A DNA stretch of 25,437 bases from Neolecta irregularis DAH-3 (GCA_001929475.1 LXFE01000280.1:1-25437), one strand, 5' to 3'; positions 9,843 to 19,602 are shown, counted from the first letter of the stretch. A program made the numbers and translations. Notes: generated from the letters alone by a model not told the origin.

Positions 9843-10439
9843 TTAAAAGCTATCTGGGTGATATTCATAAGCAAACACAAGAATGATCAACGCGCCAAGA
9901 AGAAAAATACCCTGTGAAATTCGTAACAAGATCCTTCCATAAGTGCTTTCATTACCTTCTCCTGTTGGTCGACCTGGACGACGATGTAATTCTTCATTCC
10001 TTTGGCGCGTGTTCCTGCTTCCTGCAGACTTATTTTTATTCCATTCATTAAAGGAAATGTGTTGGAAAATGTCCGCTTTGGAGCCAGATTTACAAAAGGG
10101 ATCGTCCAGACCCCTCTGTGTATGCTATATATAGATCCTTTTTCATATGAACTTATGCTCGCTAGCAAATGATAGATTCTTTCTATCCTCAAATATGCGC
10201 ATCAGATAATAACCTGTTGCGCCGCCAACGTTGCCTCAATAGTTAGATGGTCTTGACTAAACTTCAGGCCAAAATAATATTCTCGCTCCGGTTGCTCATT
10301 GCTGGCTTGCTGAAAAGGCGCATTAGCAAAAGCACCTGTCAAAGAAATCTTCAGCGGTTAAAAACGTATCTTAGATGGATACCAGAGGTAAAGAAACATG
10401 AGGCCTGCTCACGAGAGTGAAAGGAATAGACTCGCTCAT
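9843..10439 (-). CDS. Unrecognised 148-aa single-pass membrane protein
   Basis: Exons on the minus strand are 10383-10439, 10214-10348, 10153-10178, 9956-10115 and 9843-9911. The four introns (34, 35, 37 and 44 nt) are all GT-AG, and the joined frame stays open through five exons in three different raw frames, which is strong internal support. The product begins MSESIPFTLVSRPHVSLP and has a soluble domain with likely beta strands (EREYYFGLKFSQDHLTIEAT; GVWTIPFVNLAPK). It ends with a hydrophobic segment (GIFLLGALIILVFAYEY) and a short tail HPDSF. There is no signal peptide, so a C-terminal anchor is likely. I do not recognise the family. It is convergent with the 9268 gene and divergent from an unresolved gene near 10564. 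Confidence 0.55.
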
Positions 10440-10563
10440 ACCAAGAACTTAGAGGAATCTGAAAAATTTGAAAAATCTTTGAGTTGATAAGCTGTTGTTT
10501 TGTCTCTCCTCTTGAACACGAGACAGCTCGGTGATTCAGAAAGTAAGAGGAATAGGAGTCGAG

Positions 10564-11033
10564 ATGTCATCTACAGAGGAGTCTCTTTCGAGTAGCAACA
10601 GAAATCAGCGCCATTGTACTGCGAAAGCAGGTCGCCGATGGTGCAGAAGACTCCCTATAAATACAGGTTTTCTTGAAATAAAAAGAAAGACTAAAAGGTC
10701 ACACTCTTTCTGCAGAGAACTAAGAAAGCGGCGATATCGTAGAGTCTAGTTTTTAGAATATATGACATCAGGGGAAGCTAAGAACAACTTTGGAACACTT
10801 ATGCACAGAATTATGCTAGAGTTTTGCTAGGATAGTTCTGCATGGTTTTTTCGATTGTTGGATCTGCACACAAATACTCAACTATGGAGGCAAGTAAGTG
10901 CCAACAGACGATCTACAGATATGTTAGGACTTTGACTACTGAAAAAGTAATCAGTAGTGATGTCTTAGCACACAATAAAGGCGAGAAATTACAGAATTTG
11001 GGCGGAAGCTTGAAGAACATTGAGAGCTGTTAA
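10564..11033 (+). CDS. Possible spliced gene, exons only partly resolved
   Basis: Two pieces look coding but are not firmly joined. The first runs from an ATG at 10564 through a basic, Ser-rich reading frame to 10749, or leaves that frame at an intron. The second is a better pair of exons at 10820-10893 and 10928-11033, joined by a 34-nt intron with a strong GTAAGT donor and a TTAG acceptor. It gives a frame ending GGSLKNIESC before TAA. A short in-frame coding-like stretch (EQLWNTYAQNYARVLLG) lies at about 10778-10830 in another frame. The family is not recognised, and the outer coordinates are only a bracket for this material. Confidence 0.25.
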
Positions 11034-11554
11034 GTTCACTTGAATTGCCTGCGATCAATTTTTAAGACTGAGTGCAAAAGGGGGAAACGTACGACTAATT
11101 AGAGCCTCTCTGTCAAATTTCTGACATATCCTACAATTCGAAAGATGTTCCACAAAATAAACTGTCTCAACAAATGATAGACGTTTCAATTTGCTTAATC
11201 AACTGTTCAAGCCCGAATGAGACTGGAAAGTACAACGACCAAGTTCCAGCTCCTTCAACCATCATGTACCCCTGAATTATAGCGGAAATTGTATAAGACC
11301 ATCCAAATACATTATTCCAGGATTCTTATCGTTTCACATGATCTTTCTTGAACCAAGCATTTAGATGTCGAGACTGAAAGATCGTGAGACTTACTAAGGT
11401 AGGCATGCGAAAAAAGGCTGAAAGGTTCAACGACTACAAACAAATATGGAACTAAAGTCCAGACGCATTCATCGGGGTTGGCTCGTATTTTTTCTGCTTT
11501 GTCCTCCAATCCTCCCCACTGCCACGAATTAACAAATCACTGCCCTGCTAAAGA
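11034..11554. other. Region without a resolved gene
   Basis: A minus-strand stretch around 11440-11530 has coding-like composition in two frames (one containing EDKAEKIRANPDECVWTL), with possible 35-nt GT-AG introns downstream, but no model stayed open for more than two exons and no family was recognised. The rest shows nothing. Confidence 0.3.
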
Positions 11555-12031
11555 ATGTCGGACTTGTCAAGAAACACTTCGACATCGTCTTCGGCGTCCA
11601 TATGGTCGTCTTTAAAGAGACCCCGTTCCCCGTCAGTAACCACGTATGCAATTCTTTGCATGAAGCAAATTAACCCTTTTTCCAGGATTGACGTGTCCGC
11701 TGAAAATGAACAGCCTCCCCAAAAACGCCGCAGGTCAATCAGAGATTTTACTCTAACGACTTCAGCCGCATTAAAGAGACTCTGCATCAAAAGGCTCTTT
11801 GGTATCAATGGCAACGAATACAAAGAGACGGAAGCAGCGCGACGCCGCCGTCTCCGTGCTAAACAGGCATCTCCTCGCCCTAATAGCCTTGCTTGGCGGG
11901 CATCGTTGCTAAGAGAAACAATTCAGGGGTCGCTATTCTCTCCTGGCAACGCGCCACCTGTCCCTCAACTTCCCCGAGTGCCGAACATGACGATAACATC
12001 GCCCGCATCGACCCAGAGGAGAACAGCGTAG
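11555..12031 (+). CDS. Hypothetical basic protein with nuclear-localisation-like clusters
   Basis: Open from ATG 11555 to TAG 12031 (158 aa unspliced). A 42-nt segment (11644-11685) has a GTATGC donor, an ATTAAC branch-like site and a TTCCAG acceptor; removing it keeps the frame and gives 144 aa. The N-terminus is Ser-rich. Basic clusters PQKRRR and RRRRLRAK could be nuclear localisation signals, and the C-terminal part is Pro/Ser-rich. I do not recognise the family. Composition fits a poorly conserved nuclear or DNA-associated protein, but no function can be assigned. Confidence 0.5.
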   Translation: MSDLSRNTSTSSSASIWSSLKRPRSPSVTTYAILCMKQINPFSRIDVSAENEQPPQKRRRSIRDFTLTTSAALKRLCIKRLFGINGNEYKETEAARRRRLRAKQASPRPNSLAWRASLLRETIQGSLFSPGNAPPVPQLPRVPNMTITSPASTQRRTA

Positions 12032-12120
12032 CATTGGTGCAGGGACTGTTCTATGGAGCCCATACCTTGGGAATTCATGTGCATATACCCCTGCTGAAGA
12101 TCTCTAGGCATAGTGGACAT

Positions 12121-12130
12121 GTATATATAT
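12121..12130 (+). promoter_or_regulatory. TATA-like element
   Basis: TATATATAG at 12122-12130 lies about 70 bp before an ATG at 12198 and 335 bp before the preferred start at 12465. A second, weaker promoter candidate (an inverted CCAAT at about 12384 and a TTAAAAA at about 12409) is closer to 12465. Confidence 0.35.
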
Positions 12131-12263
12131 AGAACATTCTGATAACGTACCAATCCGAACCAACCCATCCCGGCATGCGCTGTTCAAGGAGCTAGCGATG
12201 GAGGAGAGCGATCCACAAAAGAGCGGGAGGAGAGAATGCAGTGTCTGTGGCACGCTGCAGACT

Positions 12264-12329
12264 GCATACAGTCCATGCAGAGCATATACGGCGCATACAG
12301 TCCATGCAGAGCACATACAGTCCACGCAG
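12264..12329. repeat. Short tandem repeat, 29-bp period
   Basis: A 21-bp unit beginning GCATACAGTCCATGCAG occurs at 12264-12284 and again at 12293-12313, followed by a partial copy (12314-12329). It lies in the GC-rich leader of the next gene. Open frames through it have repetitive Ala/His/Tyr content and are probably not coding. Confidence 0.85.
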
Positions 12330-12464
12330 CAGCGAGCGACGGCAGTAGCAGTGGGGCGGAGAGGCGTTGACCACGCGCGCTCTGATTGGCTCGCCACATT
12401 CTCGCGCCTTAAAAACATCGCCCTCCCGCCGCCGCTCTCCACCACAACCCGCTGTTCTCGCCTC

Positions 12465-12886
12465 ATGCTTTCTACAGAACGCTCCATCCGCTTTCCGCAC
12501 CACACCAACTCCTACAGCCATGCTGGTATCCCCATCCACCACTATGCGTACACTCTTACCTTCGTCCTAGATACCCAGTACATGCACCGTCTCGAAGCCG
12601 CATTGGGCTTTTCCGACGAGGACGATTTTGAATTCTGCGGCCCACATATGCTCTCCGCAGACCAGGTCCGCCTCTGCTCATACGCGTCCTGTTGATGTTG
12701 TAGCTGAACAGATACTGGGAGACCAGTTCTCAGCGGAGCAAGTCGCCGTCAAGTCCTGCCTCTAGAGCCCGCAGCGCCGCTGTTCCTATCATCAATCCAA
12801 GTAGCGGGCGTCCGGTATCCAGTTCCTCTTCTACAGTTAGTGTGAATAATACCCCCATGCGTTCGCAGCGCCATAAATTCTACTGA
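12465..12886 (+). CDS. Hypothetical small protein, Ser-rich C-terminus
   Basis: Proposed exons are 12465-12525, 12571-12665 and 12704-12886 (112 aa), with GT-AG introns of 45 and 38 nt. The core reads MHRLEAALGFSDEDDFEF, then CGPHMLSADQ joined to LNRYWE. The tail is Ser/Pro/Arg-rich and ends QRHKFY. The second intron is required, because the unspliced frame stops at 12694. The first is a stop-free multiple of three, inferred from its signals. The start is uncertain: the frame is open to an ATG at 12198, closer to a TATA element, but that extension runs through the tandem repeat. The family is not recognised. Confidence 0.45.
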
Positions 12887-13127
12887 ATTCCTGACACTCC
12901 TTCAACACCTCGAAAAAATCTGAAGATACTTTCACGGACTTTCATGTTGTATGTTACAAGGATTTGGATTGGCATTTATTTCTTTTCTTTTTCTTGTGTA
13001 TTGTGTCGGTGTGGGTTTGTTTCTCATTCATTCATTCATTCTTATGCTTTTTTTGTTCGTTCCGCTGGGGTTATCGGGAATGGACTGGTGGGTGTCATTT
13101 ATCTCTTCTGGTGTAGATCTTTTTTTC

Positions 13128-13790
13128 ATGCTTATGAATATAATGCCTCTCACGACGATACCAAATTCTCCATCTGTCCCATTTGAGATTAAAGAATGGC
13201 ACTTTCACGTCTATTTTTTTGTTGGCAAAAATAAATGCAAGTGGTTAGCGTTGTGATGACACGTTAATAAGTGATACAGCATATCAGGAGGCAGCACTCA
13301 GACTACGAGACAATATTCAGCAGCTGAATAATGAGGGCTTTTTCACTGCTGTTCCTCTAGAGACGTGGAACAGCTCACCAGTTGGTCCTCATCCCATGGC
13401 ATCTTATCAAATGGCCAGTTTCTTGACGTTATAGGGAAGTTACGAAATATGGGTCCCTATAGAAAGCTTCGCCAAGGTTCATTCATACGTATCGACATGT
13501 GATAGGTCATAGCAGCTGACGGGATAAGATGGAACTCAATCGAGGGGATCTCAGCGTCTTGATACATGTATTTCATCTTTCCTTATCACGGTCATTCACT
13601 TGTATAGCCACTGACTCGATATGAAATTCTTGATCACACAGTTCGAGCTTCTTGGCTAGGGCCAAGTATAGCTCTTGATCCATCTGAATTGAGGCAAGAT
13701 ATCGGACAGACGCCGTTACAGTATCCGGAACTGAAGATGGGATATTCGAAGAATCCCCCTTCCTTTCTCAATATAAGCTCGTTTGTGTAA
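13128..13790 (+). CDS. DOPA 4,5-dioxygenase family protein
   Basis: Exons are 13128-13240, 13272-13398, 13435-13488, 13529-13567 and 13608-13790 (171 aa). The spliced protein carries the family's three conserved His motifs: WHFHVYFF, PVGPHPMGSYEIW and NRGDLSVLIHPLTR, then DHT and ASWLG. These His residues bind the active-site iron in DOPA 4,5-dioxygenases, which cleave the catechol ring of L-DOPA; in most ascomycetes the substrate is unknown. Alternative in-frame ATGs are 13134 and 13143. The open frame upstream of 13128 is T-rich and hydrophobic and probably 5' UTR. Intron 2 (13399-13434) is GC-AG; the others (31, 40 and 40 nt) are GT-AG. It is convergent with cyclin C, 122 bp apart. Confidence 0.85.
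13399..13434 (+). other. GC-AG intron in the DOPA-dioxygenase-like gene
   Basis: Conserved GPHPM is followed by GCATCTTATC... and, 36 nt on, ...GTTATAG and then GSYEIWVPIE. The segment contains an in-frame TAG. No GT in phase within this interval would keep the GPHP motif, so the donor is GC. Confidence 0.75.
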
Positions 13791-13912
13791 AAAATTGATA
13801 TATAGCAAAGAATTCATTGACACGTAATCCAAAACGCCAAAATGCTTCGAGATACATGCAAATATGACCATATGCTCCAACTCAGCAAAACGTCCCGACC
13901 CTGGTGCTCATC

Positions 13913-14903
13913 TCATCTGGCCATCATTCTGGCAACTAAATCCTTCAAATCCTTCTCAATATATGTCTCCCAAATAGCATAAAAACTGATCATTTCTTGA
14001 GTGCAATTCACAATACTCTCCATCTCGACGCCATTATCCGCGAACCAACTGATCATTTTGTCGTTATTGCGTGATTCTAGCGATGTGGAAGTTATTCCTG
14101 ATTTTGACATCTGGACGTTGGGAAGAACAATAGAGAGATAGATTGCTGTCAGGGCGATAACATGCGGTGGATATAGAAGGGGAAGATCCGTCATATATGA
14201 ATCATTGATAATTGCCCTAATGCTTAGCCAAGCGTTTTGCAGGAGTTGGACCAAGATGTCTGAGTTTCCTCAGGCGAGAGATCCAGTGGTTTGTTCAACT
14301 GGGTTAACGTTCGATATGGATGATGTATGATTAAATAACTGCTCATTTCTGAGATGACATAGAACTCGCACTCGGCGAGTTTAGAGGAGTCAAGGGTTAC
14401 ATAGTCTGCCTTGATCAGTTCCACCATGTGTCCGCGAATATACCTTGCCAGAGACTCTTTGCTTCACTGACAACTGTGCGGATATGCTGAGGGCATTCTT
14501 CCATTTTAGAAGCAATGTATACGCAGGTTGCACAGACAAGATAAGGATTTGTTTCTCTGATTGCAACTCTGTTCGCAGATCAGAATGCAGTTGCGTACAA
14601 GTGGCTACTTTGTGTAGAATCGCGCCATGTATACAGCTGCTGTTGCCATCGGCTGCTGGCGAAGCTGAAGCCTTCTACCGAGTCGCTGAATCACTGCATA
14701 TTAGAGCAGATTATGGATTCGTTATACGCGAATAGAGATATATTCTGACTAGGCGCAAGTCGTCCTCTTGGCAAAACAGTAAATCGGCTCGCCGCGTATG
14801 CTCGAGCTGTGTCTTTGTTAACTGCCATTTCAATCTATGCCCTTAGAAAAATATCTGACTCTGGCTCGTGCCTTTGGCTCGATGTCCAGTAGTTTGCAGC
14901 CAT
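13913..14903 (-). CDS. SSN8: Cyclin C (Mediator kinase module)
   Basis: Exons on the minus strand are 14872-14903, 14728-14834, 14609-14693, 14444-14568, 14252-14405 and 13913-14216 (268 aa). The protein begins [11 protein letters not shown], the standard cyclin C start. It continues with [68 protein letters not shown] and a C-terminal cyclin fold ending [14 protein letters not shown]. It partners CDK8/SSN3 in the Mediator kinase module and acts in transcriptional repression, and in yeast in stress-induced mitochondrial fission. Introns 2-5 are GT-AG (34, 40, 38 and 35 nt) and intron 1 (14835-14871) is GC-AG. It is divergent from the carrier gene with 144 bp between starts. Confidence 0.93.
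14835..14871 (-). other. GC-AG intron in cyclin C
   Basis: Exon 1 ends in SSQR (AG of the Arg codon) and exon 2 continues [12 protein letters not shown]. The 37-nt intron begins GCACGAGCC, has TTCTAAG as branch-like site, contains a stop and ends GCATAG. The only downstream GT would give a 25-nt intron and four extra residues absent from the family, so GC is preferred. Confidence 0.7.
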
Positions 14904-14953
14904 TACACAATATTCAACATAAATGCCTTGATCGGCCTTTTGGCAGAATCAGA

Positions 14954-14961
14954 GTCACGTG
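14954..14961. promoter_or_regulatory. E-box GTCACGTG between cyclin C and carrier genes
   Basis: A GTCACGTG site, the high-affinity form bound by Cbf1-type bHLH factors, sits near the middle of the 144-bp divergent promoter. Function is inferred from the motif only. Confidence 0.4.
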
Positions 14962-15047
14962 CCGCAAGACAGGTGCATCAATAACATCTTTCGAATTATC
15001 GGCAAATCCGTATACCTCTCCCTAATATTTTTGGAAAATGGCATGAC

Positions 15048-16841
15048 ATGCGGCCGCAAAAGGAATCTCAGAAAGACCGGGATGTCAGAATCAAACAGTT
15101 GTACGACAAACTCAATACCCGACAGGAAGATTCCCTCGATCTCAGTTCGCTAATAGAGGGATTGAAGAAAATTAACCACCCTTTGCAAGACGATCAAGGC
15201 GTGCTTAAAGAAATTCTTCGAAGCGCAGACCTTGACGGGGATGGTAGAGTCACAGCATGAACCCTTGGTATTTACTTGGGGTAATTAATGTCAAGTTTGT
15301 CGAGTTTAAGACTTTCATGGAGAAGAGCGAGATGCATTTGTTTCAATTATTTCAGAGTATTGATAGAGATCGAAATGGAAACTTGTCAATGGAGGAAGTC
15401 GAACATGCGTTACTACAAGCCAGCGTCACAGTGTCGAAGAAAAATTTACAAGCTTTTTTTAAAAGCGTGGATACTGATAACGATGGAGAGATAACGTTTG
15501 AAGAATGGAGAGATTTCTTGTTGGTACAATGATCCTGATCAACCTGCGGCTAATAAAAGTTTACACCTCATTCATCATTAACAATTAATGCGGTATATGC
15601 GTATTATCAAGCAACTCATATGTCGTCAGAAGGAGATATCACTTTATCCGATAAGGCGCTTCATGGAATGGGCGACTTTATAGCCGGAGGTATCGCTGGA
15701 GCGGTGAGTAGAACATGTACAGCTCCACTCGATCGGTTAATATGTCTTGAATGTCCGCACCTAATTTCTTTTCAGATTGAAAGTATACCTTATCTCGCAA
15801 ACGTCTTCGGAAAAACGGATCTCTTCTACAATGAAATCCAGAATATCCAAAGCAGTCTATGTGCCGTCGAAGAATCTTCTCAAAGCGATGATTCAGATAT
15901 ATCGCGAGGGCGGCGGTATGAGGAGTTTTTTTGTGGGTAATGGATTAAACGTGGTCAAAATATTCCCGGAAAGTGCAATCAAATTTGGCGTATTCGAAGC
16001 TTCGAAACGGGTCCTTGCGCAAATGGAAGGATTACCCCGCGAGAGTTTAGGAGATTTGTCTAGTCTGTCTGGATATTTAGCAGGTGGATTAGCCGGCTCT
16101 GTGTCCCAGTTTGCTATCTATCCGAGTATTTAATCCACTAGGAAAAGCAGGCTCATTGTTTAGTCGATACCCTGAAATTGTATATTCCTATTCTTCGGAA
16201 GCAATCTTAGGTTTAGTCGTTTGCAATGCGAATGCGTACAAGGCGGAGACCGGGGGAATGTACTTCTTTGCATGATAGTGAAGAGTATGTGGTCAAATGG
16301 CGGCATAAGGAATTTCTATCGAGGCTTGCCTGTTGGCTTGATAGGAACTTTTCCATACGCTGGTACTCTCTTTGAAGACAAAGAGTTGTTAATATTACAG
16401 CCATCGATCTAGGGACCTTTGAAGGATTAAAAAAAGCATATATCAAAGCCAAAGCGAAGCGTCTGAGGATCCCCGAGAGAAAAGTCCAACCAGGAAATTT
16501 CGTAGTTTTGGGGATCGGTGCATTAAGTGGGAGCATCGGAGGTACGTCCCTTTTCAGGTGCATTTCATTTAAGATATAGCAAGTCTGGTATATCCCCTGA
16601 ATGTCTTGCGAACTCGGTTTGACTCCTTTCGATGCATAAAATTCACTTTTATAGTTTACAAACACAAGGAACTGCGGCTCATTGTCAACAATACGCTGGG
16701 ATCCGTGACGTTTTTCAGAAGACTGTTAAGAATGAGGGATATAGAGGGTTGTTTCGCGGACTGCTGCCGAATTTATTGAAAGTCGCACCGGCAGTCTCGA
16801 TTTCATATGTTTTATGGGAAAATTTAAGACCAAGGTATTAA
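15048..16841 (+). CDS. SAL1: Calcium-regulated mitochondrial solute carrier (SCaMC/SAL1 type)
   Basis: Nine exons: 15048-15254, 15296-15523, 15560-15735, 15776-16125, 16164-16179, 16217-16362, 16401-16541, 16580-16616 and 16655-16841 (495 aa). The N-terminal half has EF-hand loops DLDGDGRVTFVE, DRDRNGNLSMEE and DTDNDGEITFEE. The C-terminal half has the three mitochondrial-carrier repeats with signatures PLDRLK, PIDTLK and PLNVLR; the last has Asn in place of the usual acidic residue. The family exchanges Mg-ATP for phosphate across the inner membrane when cytosolic calcium rises. Intron 1 (15255-15295) is GC-AG and the other seven are GT-AG of 36-40 nt. Exons of 16 and 37 nt are unusually small. 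An alternative C-terminus by splicing after 16834 cannot be excluded. Confidence 0.93.
15255..15295 (+). other. GC-AG intron splitting the first EF-hand
   Basis: The EF loop DLDGDGRVT / FVE is restored only if a 41-nt segment beginning GCATGAACCC and ending TGTCAAG is removed. Using the upstream GT (15249) would delete two loop residues (V and T). A branch-like ATTAAT lies 8 nt before the acceptor. Confidence 0.75.
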
Positions 16842-17339
16842 CATGCATTGGTCTCTTTTTTGCAAATCTCCTTTTCCTTCAGAGTCGACGACATGCGCAT
16901 TCATCCATCTAAACTGCATTTTTTTTCGCTCCATCGTCTAATCAAGGTCCTCTCCCAGCCTTTGCCTTAACAACTTCTGGGAATCACCTAAACTAAAGGC
17001 TTGAAATGTTTGTTCATTTGATTCTGTGGGACTGCTTCTCACTGAGGATTCTACCTCGTTTGGAAATTAAAGGAGGTCAATGGGGTTCACCATTGTTCCC
17101 CTCATACACCAACACTGTCTTTTGAGAAAAGCCCTCTCGATAGAAAAGATTTCATATTTTCCAGCGAGGTACGTCAAGCCCTATTCTGGGAAATACAGGA
17201 ACCATTCCGTGGGTATTCATAAAGTATGTTGTGGTTTGCTTTGTTAAGTTGGATGCTGATATGGAAACTGTTCCATGACTCTTGAGAGTGAACTAAGAAC
17301 GTCTTAGGCCATTGTTTCATGCTCTTCCCATATTTCCAT
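16842..17339. other. Convergent intergenic region, carrier/REV7
   Basis: About 500 bp between the stop codons of two convergent genes. No open frame, RNA gene or repeat could be supported; it should hold both 3' UTRs. Confidence 0.5.
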
Positions 17340-18226
17340 TCATTTTGAAGCTTTCAGTTTGCTTTTAGCAACAGATTCCTCGATCCAAAGTTCAAAAGGG
17401 ATAGCGTCACCAAAGGTAACACTGCGAAGCGGTATCGTTGTCACGTCCTGGGAGTAGCTTGTACCGACATTGCGCTGCGATTCAGGAAGCCACGAGGTAG
17501 ACTATTTGATCAGAAAAATGAAAAACTCACTGGACACACAGAATGAGGATAATTGGCTTTTTGTCGCAATTCAATTGTAATAGTAAATGTACAGTCTTCA
17601 GGTAGGGTACCGAGAGTTGCTTCGCATACTCCCAGACGCACTATAGCTGCTCTGTATTGTTCTTCTAGGTCAAAGGGTGACATCTTGGCATTCTCTATTC
17701 TCAACTGTCAGAAAGGACCTGCAGATATATATACGGAATATCGAACTGATTCTGAGGTAAGTCTGGAAATCCGGAGACATCGAAAATGAATCTCTCAAAA
17801 GGAATATCTGCCGTGGAAAGTATCACGATGCTGATACGGCTGACGGTTCCCTTCTTTGTGAGACCTATTGGAAATTCGCATGTTTACCTTTTCGAGTTCT
17901 TCTGTGCAGCACTGTACAGCATCCCGGATCCACTGGCATAAAGTCGGATGCCGACATTGTTGGACATGTGAGTTGTACTTTCTTGCTCGAATGAATAGCT
18001 CTGTCTTTCAGATCCATGTCTATAATACTTACCTGCAGGATAAATATTCCTAGAGTGTAGGATTGTATGTAATGCAACTGTGACTTTAAAGTTATCTATG
18101 TGATCTTCCACGAAATTTGATACAAAACTCCGTGAAACTTTTCAGGACAGCTTGCGAGTTAGTTTTTTTTATCCCAGATTTCTTTCTACCTCTATATGTC
18201 CATTCTCTCTCAGCATTTGCACTCAT
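17340..18226 (-). CDS. REV7: REV7 / MAD2L2 HORMA-domain protein
   Basis: Exons on the minus strand are 18124-18226, 18033-18083, 17888-18000, 17719-17853, 17531-17683 and 17340-17501 (238 aa). Introns of 40, 32, 34, 35 and 29 nt are GT-AG. Conserved HORMA features are seen in order: EFFTVALHTILHSRNIYPAE, RARKYN, RHPTLCQWIRDAV, ISIVILS, PFERFIFDV, then VRLGVCEATLGTLPEDCTFT and the C-terminal safety-belt region with IPLRSVTFG and PFELWIEES. REV7 is the regulatory subunit of DNA polymerase zeta in translesion synthesis; in animals it also joins other HORMA complexes. Its start is only 48 bp from that of the divergent RING gene. The 29-nt intron is the shortest I could support. Confidence 0.9.
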
Positions 18227-18274
18227 CGACGCCGATAGGTTAAAGTCACGTTTACACCGAGTTGAGGGTTTTTG
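18227..18274. promoter_or_regulatory. 48-bp divergent promoter, REV7/RING gene
   Basis: The two proposed start codons are separated by 48 bp. If the RING gene starts instead at the in-frame ATG 18323, the gap is 96 bp. Either way core promoter elements must overlap each other or the coding ends. No TATA box is seen. Confidence 0.5.
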
Positions 18275-19442
18275 ATGTCAATATATCTCGCAACCTCAAA
18301 CCTCGAAAACCTGGAAACCCCAATGATCGATTTGCACTCTGTTACTTATAAACTTGAGCCAAGCGACCATCTTGTATGTCCAATATGTCGAAATGTCTTC
18401 GTGGAGCCTGTTCAGACAGAATGCGGGTATATCCACCAGCATGTTATGACCTTGATACCTGATAGACATATCTTCTGCCAAATCTGTATCACTACGGCCC
18501 TCAATACTTCCAGCACATGTCCAGTCGACAGGCGTCCAATGAATGACGAAGATCTAAAGCCAGTTCATAGAGTTATTTCAAACTTATTGGACGATCTGGA
18601 AGTTCGATGCATAAATTCGAAATGCGGAAAGAGTATGAAGCGGTATCTGCTCAAATATCATCTGCAGGACTGTGAGTTTGGAAAAATAGATGGCAAAATG
18701 AAACAGAATTCCAAGGAAGTGGAAACCATACCCGATTGTACGGAGAAGATATCGGCTAAAGTATACTTCTGACAAGGATGCTGTACAATTTAACCCAGTA
18801 GCTACCCTTTCCGCCCACAGACTGTTGGCATTGTCAAAGTTCTCTTGAGCCATCCGAGTATCGTCAACATCGCCTGGTCGACTGTCCAGAGATTGAAACC
18901 AGTTGTTTAGCGACATCAATAGGTTGCCGCTGGCATGGCAAACAACAAGATTTAGAAACTCATAAAATGTCGTGTATTTTGGTTTCTCTTAAACCTTTCC
19001 TCGAAACTCAAAGATCTAAAATAGAACATCTCGAATTAGAGAACAGAGCTTTGAAAGATCAGATCTTCAACTTAGAGTCAGTATTCAAGGGGCCTTTCTT
19101 AGAAAATCAAAATCACGTTCTTCTTGAAGTTGAGCATATACGTGGAGAAATTGAGAATCTAGGCCAAAACATCAAATTATCGGAAATCAAGCAGAGTGTA
19201 ACATCCATGAATGAAACGTTGAGAACACGGGAAGACATTCAGTCGCTTCGATTACTTGTCCAGCAGTTACGAAATTCACAGCACCATTTGGTTTTGAGGT
19301 CGCAAAGCCTCTGCAGAGACGGAAACTCGAATATTGAGGAACGGAGGATAGACAGGCAGCCGACTAGGACACTGAGTGGTATGATTGTTCTCAGGATTTA
19401 CCTTATTGTATAGATGGATCTCGACAGGAAACGAAGCTCTGA
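18275..19442 (+). CDS. RING-finger / TRAF-type zinc finger protein with coiled coil
   Basis: Exons are 18275-18426, 18466-18760, 18802-19378 and 19414-19442 (350 aa); introns of 39, 41 and 35 nt are GT-AG. The RING domain starts at CPIC (residues 35-38), continues with TECGHIFCQIC and ends CPVD, so the eighth zinc ligand is Asp, as in TRAF-type RINGs. Cys/His-rich TRAF-type zinc fingers follow: VRCINSKCGKSMKRYLLKYH...C, then DCWHCQ, DCPEIETSC...GC and a final H...C. A coiled coil (FLETQRSKIEHLELENRALK onward, about 110 residues) ends the protein. Probable E3 ubiquitin ligase or scaffold with unknown substrate. The first intron is a stop-free multiple of three, but its removal restores the C-G-H-x-F-C spacing of the RING. 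An alternative start is 18323. Confidence 0.8.
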
Positions 19443-19602
19443 AGCCTATAGAATAATATTGATCTGGTTGAGGTCAAGATGTTTGAAAGAAGAGTTACAA
19501 ACAAGACTCTGCTTTGATAAATTTCATGTAGAGAACATTTTGTACATTCACACCTCCAGTTTCTTGACTCTGTAGACATTTGAGGACTTTAGCCACTATT
19601 TG

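Noticed and set aside
12951-13127. Hydrophobic N-terminal extension in frame with the DOPA-dioxygenase-like gene
   Set aside because: T-rich sequence with a tetranucleotide run; the family is soluble and starts near the first His motif, so this is taken as 5' UTR.
7925-18465. Several introns are stop-free multiples of three (SYN8, 9354-9395, 11644-11685, 12526-12570, 18427-18465), suggesting regulated intron retention
   Set aside because: With introns of 35-45 nt, roughly one in three is a multiple of three and a large share of those lack stops, so five out of about 56 is near chance.
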